From Termitomyces sp. T153 (lineage: Eukaryota > Basidiomycota > Agaricomycetes > Agaricales > Lyophyllaceae): 64,000 bases of DNA. Shown in pieces: positions 56,480 through 64,000 of this stretch. Where the stretch lies: positions 868,001 through 932,000 of the forward strand of contig JACKQL020000010.1 in NCBI GenBank assembly GCA_018296165.2, written 5' to 3'. Each line of letters opens with the position of its first letter. Within the stretch, counting starts at the first letter, position 1. Below the pieces are notes generated by a model. The model had not been told where the DNA came from, searched no databases, and worked only from the letters and a program-made list of their open reading frames with translations. The position numbers and the translations under genes are program-made.

Positions 56480-57250
56480 CTCTGAGGCCACTTCATTTGC
56501 CAACCACCTCTCCCACTGCCTCCTGACCTCCACCTCTGCCCCAAGACACTTCCACCTCTGGTGACTCCACTACTCTTCTGCTTCTCCTGTGGACCTCACT
56601 CTAGCTGCTCTAACTGCTCCTTCAGCTCTTGGGCTTCTAGCACCCACTCAGCAGTCATCCACATAACAGCAGCCTAATCCTGCCATGCCATGTTCCTCTC
56701 TCTCCACACTATGTCTTGATCCCCCTCCACCCTTCAGAGCTCCCCCTCCCATACTACCAGCTGCTCTGCCTCCTCCACTCTCTAGTGCAGAAACAAGTTG
56801 GTGGTCAACTGCCCTATCAATGCTCCTAACCTGAGGGAGTATACATGAGGACCAGAAAGGCCAGCCAGCAGTGCCTCACTCCAGAGCCTTTTTCTGGGCC
56901 CAGCCTCTGAGAGCAGGGACACCTCCACTTCTCCTTGTCCTATGCACTCCATGTCTTCTCCCTCCACCCCCTCATGGCAACCCTACCTTCTCCATCAACT
57001 AACTTCCACTTTCTGACACTCTGTCCCTCTGTCCCTTGCCCAGCTGCTCCCTTATCCAGCCCTGCTCCCAGCCCTGCTCTGCAGCTATACAAACTTCATG
57101 TCACTCCAGCAAGACTGAACACTTCTTGTGCCTTATGCAGCACAAAAGGCAAACTGACAAATTCCAGTGAGACCCCTTCACTGGCACCTTGAATTTGTAT
57201 TGCTTCTCATGCCAGGCACAGAGGGTGCACTAAACAAATAGTTGGCCAAA
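56480..57250 (-). pseudogene. Gypsy gag-like upstream ORF relic
   Basis: The minus-strand counterpart of 46,983-47,645, best seen at 56,782-56,967. It is in opposite orientation to the neighbouring LTR. Confidence 0.4.
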
Positions 57251-57864
57251 GCATTGGAAAAGGACCCTGTAATCTTTTAGGGCTTCTGCCTGACATCACT
57301 CCAGAGTTTGGAGGCCCCACACACACCCAACCTCCTCCACAAACCTCTCTGGCATCACCTCTGCCTATGACACTCTCTGTGACTCTAGAACCACCTGAAC
57401 AATTCCTGGCTCCAAAGCTGGGTCAAGAGGAGTGACTCATTAGTGTCAGAGCTGGATGAACAGACAGTCCTGAGACTCTGGCCTGAGACAAGCCCATAGA
57501 GGAACCTGCCATGGCAGGGGACAACCCTATCAAGAGCAATCAACAGGATGTTGGATACATAGATATTGCACCTGCTCCTGATTGCAATACTGCTCAAACT
57601 CTGCTTGACAACCCTTGTACTTGGTCCAGACATTGACTTGGTTCTTGTCAGAGGGGGAGGAGGGGGTTCAGAGACAATTATGATTCTGAAGAAGATGACA
57701 TGGAAGGAAGTTGTAAAGTGCCAGTGTATGTCCTGACCCTTTTAATTTCTTAAAAGGAGCTTCCCAATGGACAATAATCCTGCTTTGACTTCAATTCCCA
57801 CACTACCGCTGCTCACCACCCCATGCCTCAAGAGTTTTAATGCTGAATGCTGAAGAGAGAGTGA
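57251..57864. other. CpG-poor stretch, no domain
   Basis: Short frames only. A purine tract (AAGAGAGAGTGA) abuts the LTR at 57,865, as a polypurine tract would before a 3' LTR in plus orientation. Confidence 0.35.
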
Positions 57865-58833
57865 TGTCACAACCCATCTCCAAGCCCCACCCCAACTGCC
57901 CCAACTACTCTCCAATGCCTCTTTGACTACTCCAACTTTTCTCTACCCTTTGGTGGCTGTTACAGCAAACTCCAACACTTTTCTGGCAAACTCTGACACC
58001 TCTCTAGTGGGCCTCATCAGTTTCCCAACCCCCACCAAACACCCAAATGCTTCCAATGCTTCTCCCAGCCCACACCATGCATCATGAACCCACATTAGGA
58101 GATCACTGCAGCTCACACACCAGAAGATCAGACCTGACACCCACCCAACCCATGCAGCCCAACAAGCCCCACTCTCAGACCCTGGTCTCAGAGAAAGTCC
58201 CTTGAGTGTATTTCAGTAATAGATAGAGTAATATTGGTTACAGTAGTCTTGATATTACCTATGTTTGTGCCTAGTCTCTATCTTGTTGCTCTAGTATCTG
58301 TCTTGGATTGCTTCAATCTTATTTCATTCTCATCTCATCTCAACTTCTGTCTTGCCTCATCTCATCTATTCCTCTCTCAACTTGTGTGCCTTATTGTATC
58401 ATTCTATTTCCCTTCATCTCCAGTCTCTGTCTTTAAGCTCCATGCTCCATGTCCCAACACCTTTCTCCTGTAACACTGCCACTTGCTTGGACCTTATTTC
58501 ACATTTGTCTCAAGAACCCATCATTCTGTATCTGATCCTCCATCAATCCACAGTCCCACTCCCTTCACTCACATGACTTAAGCAACCCTGCCTTTCTGAT
58601 AGCTGCTCCCAGAACTCAGTGCTTGACACTCCTATGCTTGCCCCTTACTCACACTATCTTTAGCCTTCTCCAGAGTTCTCCAGACTTACTCAGACCACTC
58701 TCCAGACTTATTCTCATAAGTATCTCATGTTCAGAAACCTGCTGGAACATAGATTCTATATATAGGATGTTGTGTCCACCTAGTAAGAACTTGCCCAGTG
58801 GATCTGAGCCTCCATGGTTAGCAGAACCTGACA
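57865..58833 (+). repeat. Third copy of the TGTCACAACC/CCTGACA LTR family
   Basis: It starts TGTCACAACCCATC and ends CAGAACCTGACA (969 bp), in reverse orientation to 36,156-37,298 as drawn on the plus strand. The flanks AGTGA and CACTG are not a direct duplication. It is probably the 3' LTR of a plus-strand element, judged from the purine tract before it. Confidence 0.65.
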
Positions 58834-59108
58834 CACTGGGTGGTACCACCCCACTACTGACAATCAGGAACACTTCCAAGTGCTCCTCCAGATTCAAGAG
58901 AGCCATGGTCAATTCCCACTATGCACAGCTGAATAGCTGTACTATGGGAGTCAGCCATCTTCACTCACCTCCTGCAATGACCTGCAGAAGTGGTGAATGC
59001 TGCCTTGAAAGGGTCAGAGGAGCCATCTTCCAGCTCCCCACCCTCAGGTGCAGCTCCAACTGAGGCAGAGCCCTTGTCAGCTGTTGTTGGGGCAACTCTT
59101 TGCCCATC

Positions 59109-59196
59109 TATAGTCCAATTCCATGGACTCCTCAGTGCAATCCAGTTGCATTCTCTGAGGATGTGACTATTGAGGAGTCCATGGAATTGAACTATA
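59109..59196. repeat. 26-bp inverted repeat
   Basis: The arms are 59,109-59,134 and 59,171-59,196, with one mismatch. The core is CAATTCCATGGACTCCTC and its reverse complement, with a 36-bp spacer. The surrounding 58,834-59,340 is CpG-poor with no recognised gene. Confidence 0.8.
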
Positions 59197-59339
59197 TTAA
59201 CAAGCCTTATGCTCCCACAAATGCCTGTTCAGAGACAGCAGAATCCATTGTTCCTGGTGCCTTGACTGCAGCTGTAGCAACTAACATCACTACCTCTGCT
59301 GCACCTGAAGCTGGAACTAGTTGTAAGGGCAACCTCAGA

Positions 59340-59700
59340 GAGCAGTGGCTCAGAGTCATGCAGCTAGCTAGCAGAGGGGAATCCAAAGTATATTAGCAAG
59401 TAGATGGCAATACAACAGTAACTAATTAGCTAGCAGAGGGGAATCCAAAGAGAATAAGTCTAAGAATCCCCACTGCTCAGTGCAGTGCATCAGCAGGCAG
59501 TGGAGGCATGGAAATGGCTATACAGAAGACCAGAGCTACTCCTAACTTTAGAAGAGTGACCAATGAGGTAACATAGAAAGTCTCATGGATCTCTGGAGAT
59601 CTCTGGGGGTCTTGAATGAGCCCTGGAGATGTCAAGCAAGCTGTGGAGGCACTAGAACAAGCTACAGAGGTTAGAAATGGAAGTACTCTGACATTACCCC
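59340..59700 (-). repeat. 3' LTR portion of the right-hand chromovirus
   Basis: The minus strand reads GGGGATTCTTAGACTTATTC, TTTGGATTCCCCTCTGCTAG (twice, near 59,385 and 59,450) and so matches the LTRs at 45.9 and 56.2 kb. It lies directly after the chromodomain in the element's sense. Confidence 0.6.
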
Positions 59701-60360
59701 CCCTCTAGCATGCAGCATTTTAACGTGCAGGGTAGAGAAAGTTCTGGATTGCCTGGTCCACTGAGAGAGATGGGATAGATTCCTTGGATGGTGCATGGTG
59801 CATCTGGGAGCTTCTGATGGAACTCTCTGATAAGCCCTGGGGCATGCACATTCTTCCATGGTTTCCAGGAGATGTTCTTGATTCCATAACCTTTCCACTT
59901 CACTTTGTACTGTAGCTGTTGCCAGAATAGATGACTATCCAGAATCTCCTCCACCTTGTACTCCTTGCTGTTGTCAACCACCACTGGGGGTGGTGAGGGT
60001 GGCAGACACCACTCCAGAATAGGGTCCTTTTGGGCTGCAGACAACTTGACTACATTAAACACCAGATGGAGCTGGCACATTCCTGCAGGGAGCCAGAGTC
60101 AGTAGGCTAGGGGCTCTACCTGCTGTTCCACTATAAAAGGTCCCAGGTGGCAATGTGAGAGCTTTTTTGATGGTCAGGTAGTTGTCATATCAGAGGCATC
60201 CAGGTAGACTTGATCTCTGGGGTGGTATCTGAGTGCCAGGGTCCTTCCATGGTTGTAGTATTGCACCATGACATCCTTTGCCCTTGCAAGAGCTGCCTGG
60301 GCCTCTGCCTATGACTTCTTCATCCAGTCCACAAACTTGTTTACTGCTTCATTCTCTGAG
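59694..60360 (-). pseudogene. Integrase C-terminus and chromodomain
   Basis: It continues from the deleted integrase through KKLSHCHLGPF-like sequence to MCQLHLVFNVVKLSAAQKDP. It ends in a chromodomain, YKVEEILDSHLFWQQLQYKV, then KWKGYGIKNISWKPWKN. Confidence 0.75.
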
Positions 60361-61020
60361 GGCTGGGCCCACTAGCTCCAGCATTTTCCATTGTCTGAGG
60401 TGCCCAGCAATACAGGAGTAGTGGTGTTGCTCTACAATCCTCTGGCAGAGCTCCAGAACATTGGGCACATAGATATGATCCCAAAAAGTCAAGATCCCAT
60501 CTCAGAGGGCCCATTCATCTGTGCAGATTGATTTGGTGCCCTTGGTATGCCCTGATTTCAGTGCTCTGGCTGCCTGAGTGATAAGTTTCTCCTGCTGACC
60601 ATCCCAGTTGCTCTGCTGGATGTCCCAGAAGATGTCTACCTTTGCTCCTTCAATGACTAGACCTTCCATGACCTGAATTGCAAACAATTCAGGCCAGAAG
60701 AGCACAATGTTGTTATTGTTCTCCCCTCCAGTGCCATGGTCCACTCTCTGGGAAAGGGCATCTGGTTTTCCCATGCTCCAGCCAGGCTTGTAGTGCAGCA
60801 AGAAGTCAAAGTTGGCTAGATAGAGAGACCATTGGGCTTGTTGGCCATTGAGTTTCTTAGCTGTCTGGAAGTACTCAAGATTCTTGTGGTCTGTCCAGAC
60901 CTCAAACTTGTGCTGTACACCTTCCAGGAAATGCTGCCATTCCTTAAATGACCAGATGATGGCCAGCATCTCCTTGTCATGGATCTTATAGTTACACTCT
61001 ACCATGTTCAGGCTCTTGGA
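60361..61020 (-). pseudogene. RNase H and integrase start, with core deletion
   Basis: RNase H: YKIHDKEMLAIIWSFKEWQH, WTDHKNLEYFQTAKKL, LHYKPGWSMGKPDALSQR. It is followed by the linker VDHGTGGENNNNIVLF and the integrase zinc start to WKMLELV at about 60,375. The sequence then jumps to a region normally several hundred bases downstream. Confidence 0.75.
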
Positions 61021-61079
61021 GTAGAAGGCTACTGGATGCCACTTCCATCTTCTGGAGACTGTTGCAAAAGAACTGCCCC

Positions 61080-62142
61080 AGTGGTCAAGTCAGAGCTGTC
61101 AGCTTTGACTCAGAAGAGAGAGTTGTCATCTGGGAAGAGAAGAACAGGTCCAGAAGTAAGAGCATGCTTGAGAGTGCTAAAAGCCCTCTGCTCTGGAGGC
61201 CCCCATTTCCATGCAACATACTTCCCAGTAAGGTCAAATAGTGAATGGGCATGATGCAAGAAGTCCTGGATAAACCTCCAGTAGAAGTTATGCAAAGCCC
61301 AGGAAGGCCTGCACCTCCTTCTTGTTCTTGGGCTCCAGCCATTCTGCAATGCCCACTACCTTCACCAGGTCCATCTCTGCTATTCTGTGTGAGATTATCA
61401 GGCCCAGATACTCAATCTGAGTCTGTTCAAACTTGCACTTCTCTGGTTTGAGGTAGAGTTGGTGCTAGCAGAGATGTTCCAAGATAAGGTGTGTGATCTA
61501 GCAGTGCTCTTCCAGCATTTTAGTGTAGATGAGGATGTCATTGAGGTATATGCACATCATGCCTTTGGCAATAAGTTCTTAGAAGATATTGTTCATCATT
61601 GTCTGAAAGGTGGCTGGGCTATTGGTGAGTCCAAGGAACATAATGAGAGGTTCAAACAGTCCCCAGTTGGTCTGGAAGGCAACCTTCCACTTATTTCCCT
61701 CCTGGATGCACATGTTGTTGTAGCCCCACCAGACATCCAGTTTGGTGAAGTAACATGCACCCCAGAGGTTGTTGATGAGCTCAGAGATGAGGGGGAGGGG
61801 GTAGCAGTCCTTCATAGTCATGGCATTGAGAACCCAGTAATCCTGAACTAGTTGGAGCAAGCCATCTTTCTTCTCAATGAAGAAGACTAGAGAAGCCATT
61901 GGAGATTTGGAGGGGCATATGTGACTAGAGTCTAGGTTTTCTTGCAGGAAGGTGTCAAGTTTGTCCTGCTCCTTAGGTGCTAGCAAATAGACCTCACAGG
62001 TGGAGGGTGCAGAGTTGGGCAGTAATTCAATGGCATGGTCCCACTGCTTGCACTTTGGGAGTGAGTCAAATGAGGCTTTGGAGAACACATCCTCAAATGC
62101 ATGGAGGTAGGAAGGTACAATGTCCTGAAACTCCTGGGGCAC
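61080..62142 (-). pseudogene. Chromovirus reverse transcriptase
   Basis: SYLHAFEDVFSKASFDSLPK, MASLVFFIEKKDGLLQLVQD, then WVLNAMTMKDCYPLPLI and FEPLIMFLGLTNSPATFQ are standard RT blocks. The active site, near 61,540, reads YLNDILIYT, so the first Asp of YxDD is Asn. The thumb (KPEKCKFEQTQIEYLG) and connection follow in shifted frames. Confidence 0.82.
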
Positions 62143-62646
62143 AGAGTTAGCAGCAAATGCCTGGGCCAGTCACTGGAATGTGGTCTGACTAGCCCAAATC
62201 TCTGTGATAGAGGGTGGCAAATGTAAGGTGGTGGCATAAATCAAGTCCTCCACTTCTACTGCTTCATCTGGAAACTCCAGGTTGAGTATGCCTCCAAACT
62301 CCTCTCTGTGTTCCTCCTCCAGGGCCCCACCACTACTCTTGTCATCCTTGTAGAGGGCCTCTCTATGGAGGAATACTGGGCACAGGGGATTCAGGATGTT
62401 TAGGTCTGCAAAGGAAAAAGGGCCAGCATAGCATGTGTGAATGGCTGCGCACTCTCAAACTTGAGCCCAGCATTCTTTCTTGGCCTCATTGGTGTAGGCA
62501 GAGCATTTGTGAGGGCACCAGCTTATTATTACCTTGCCCTTGGCCCAGTCTGCTTTGGGGTTGTGCTCCCAGAGCTATGTGAAACTAAGAATCATGTCCT
62601 GCTTGCCCAAACTGGTAATAGCAAAGACTGCATGCTCCACATGATT

Positions 62647-62907
62647 TCAATAATGGAGGATGAGGTCAACCATGGAGCTAATAGTGCCTGCTTTGTTAGG
62701 CATTCTGTTGATATTGAAGACGACTGGAATTGGCTTGGGAAGTGGCTGCATAGTCAGGCCATGGCACTTGACAAACTCCAAGTTCAAGAATAGTCCCATT
62801 GCTCCACTATCTAGGAGCACAGTGACTCCATAAGCTTGCTGAGTGTCTATGGTCTCAATTTTCATATCAAGGCACAGTGAGTTGGCAGACAGGCTTGAAG
62901 TCACCAC
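62647..62907 (-). pseudogene. Chromovirus aspartic protease
   Basis: VTVLLDSGAMGLFLNLEFVK carries the retropepsin D-S-G-A motif. The fragment extends to about 62,647. The linker towards RT (62,150-62,640) is broken. Confidence 0.75.
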
Positions 62908-62949
62908 ATACTGTCAGGGCATTTGGTGCACTCAGGTAGGGTGGCACTG

Positions 62950-64000
62950 GCAGATCCTAGCTGGTGTTAGGAGACTTGGCTAAGGCTCCAGAGTTGGTAT
63001 TTGTACATCTGGAGGGGGATCTTGAGGTTCTTCTAACTTAGAATGAGGGGCATTGGAAAAGGCAATCTTATTTTCTAGCAACAGATATGAGAACCTGTTA
63101 GTACCTAGCAATGGAGGCATACACCTCATTCATTACTTAATTAAAAATCCTCCTCCAGTTCTGAGAGTGATATGCAAGTGCTAATCTCTTCTGGGATCAA
63201 CTCTGGCATTGACTTGTCTAGTGATGGAGCTCTGGCAGCATCCTTTATAGCCAACAGTTGCAGAAGGAGTTTCTCCTGCTCCACCATAGAGAGGTAGCAT
63301 ACCTCCAGACCCAAAGGGCAGTGTCATGCAAAATGCCCAGGCTTTTTGCATCTCTGATACAGTAATGGCACAGCATGGAGCTTTGGGGCTGCATTCACAT
63401 ACATGGAGATGCCTGGTGGCAAGGAGCATGGCACAGAGATGGCCAGAGTAGGGGCAGGTGTTGGGCAAGCAGGCACAGGGTACTAGAGGCTAATAACCAG
63501 CACAGGGCACTATATGGGATGCATGCAGCAGAGCTTCCATCAAATCTCCATGAGTTGCCACTGATTCCAAGCTACCTCATACCATGAGGGAATCCTCTTG
63601 TTGTCTGGGCAGCCCTCTGCAAGGTCATCAATGTGTTCTACCAATGCACCATCCTAGAAGGTGAGGCATAGTTGAAGACTGTCAGAGTAGGCAGCTTGCT
63701 TAACCAGTGCCTGGAAGGAGTCAATATCCTCATCCAGCATTTGCTTTCCTTGCCCATATTGCTCCCTATTGCATAGCATCAAGGTGGTGGTTTTGGCAGG
63801 GTCAAGCAGGAAAAACTCCATCTGGAAGTCCTTCTCAAAGGTGTCCCAGTCTGGAAAACTTCCAACACTTCTGGAGTGATAGAAGACTTGCTACACATAA
63901 GTGGAAGCACATCTGGACTTCATGTACAATAGTACCCAGGCTATCTTCAGTGCATTAGAGTCAAAGGCATCCCTGCTGAGGTGGATGTAGGTGAGGCAGG
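62950..64000 (-). pseudogene. Chromovirus gag (partial)
   Basis: Near 63,700-63,860 the minus strand reads WDTFEKDFQMEFFLLDPAKT, then DIDSFQALVKQAAYSD, the retrotransposon-gag capsid pattern. It is cut by the window edge. A clear zinc knuckle was not seen. Confidence 0.6.

Larger units (their letters stand above)
59694..64000 (-). mobile_element. Chromovirus-type Gypsy element, runs off the window
   Basis: In minus-strand order from the right edge: gag, protease, RT, RNase H, truncated integrase, chromodomain, LTR. The 5' LTR and start of gag lie outside the window. The integrase catalytic core is missing. Confidence 0.82.

Noticed and set aside
56935..57192. 85-codon plus-strand open frame with a CALC pair
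   Set aside because: The minus strand of the same region aligns with the gag-like relic at 47 kb. The plus frame has no family.

Overview
The window looks like a stretch of a filamentous basidiomycete genome, probably an Agaricomycete. The host genes carry many very short introns (48-66 nt) with GT...AG ends and CTRAC-like branch sites. One gene is a secreted GMC oxidoreductase of the aryl-alcohol-oxidase type (CAZy AA3_2). The rest is packed with Helitron, Copia and Gypsy/chromovirus debris of kinds common in mushroom-forming fungi. No rRNA, ordinary tRNA or CRISPR was seen.

Layout. (1) 1-14,900 is host sequence with normal CpG content. It holds the C-terminal piece of a USP-like protease (126-662), an F-box/leucine-rich protein with a 17-nt first exon (1506-3322, minus), a seven-helix membrane protein (3875-4851, minus), a small three-exon gene (5933-6371), a doubtful ORF (7155-7451), a degenerate non-coding repeat field (about 8040-9180) and a large four-exon gene for a 1360-residue disordered protein with repeated W-D-D-(D/E)-F-E motifs (9911-14160). 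(2) 14,950-28,934 is CpG-poor transposon sequence. It holds a hairpin, a minisatellite, a decayed Helitron helicase (minus) and an LTR-to-LTR Gypsy element (20,585-28,934, minus) that contains a tRNA-derived SINE-like insert. (3) 28,935-34,300 is a CpG-containing host island with a small two-exon gene (29,415-29,673) and the eight-exon GMC oxidoreductase (30,001-32,293, minus). (4) 34,300-64,000 is nested, CpG-poor transposon sequence. A Helitron N-terminal region is split by a complete Copia element (39,011-44,113, target duplication CTACT) and by an inserted block that itself carries a solo LTR (36,156-37,298, target duplication CTGAG). Fragments of at least two Gypsy families follow in both orientations, and a chromovirus-type Gypsy runs off the right edge.

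For each spliced host gene with both ends defined, the exon lengths sum to a whole number of codons with no internal stop: 1758, 921, 339, 4083 and 210 nt. For the GMC gene the seven internal junctions keep frame, but the 3' end is unsettled. All four reverse transcriptases whose active site can be read have a damaged YxDD box, and three of the four show Asp-to-Asn changes. This fits the general CpG loss and suggests the transposon blocks have decayed under cytosine methylation or a related mutation process. I found no convincing new defence or biosynthetic system. The most unusual items are the WDDDFE-repeat protein, the hairpin-plus-minisatellite at the Helitron/host boundary, the SINE-like insert and the exactly datable nesting events.
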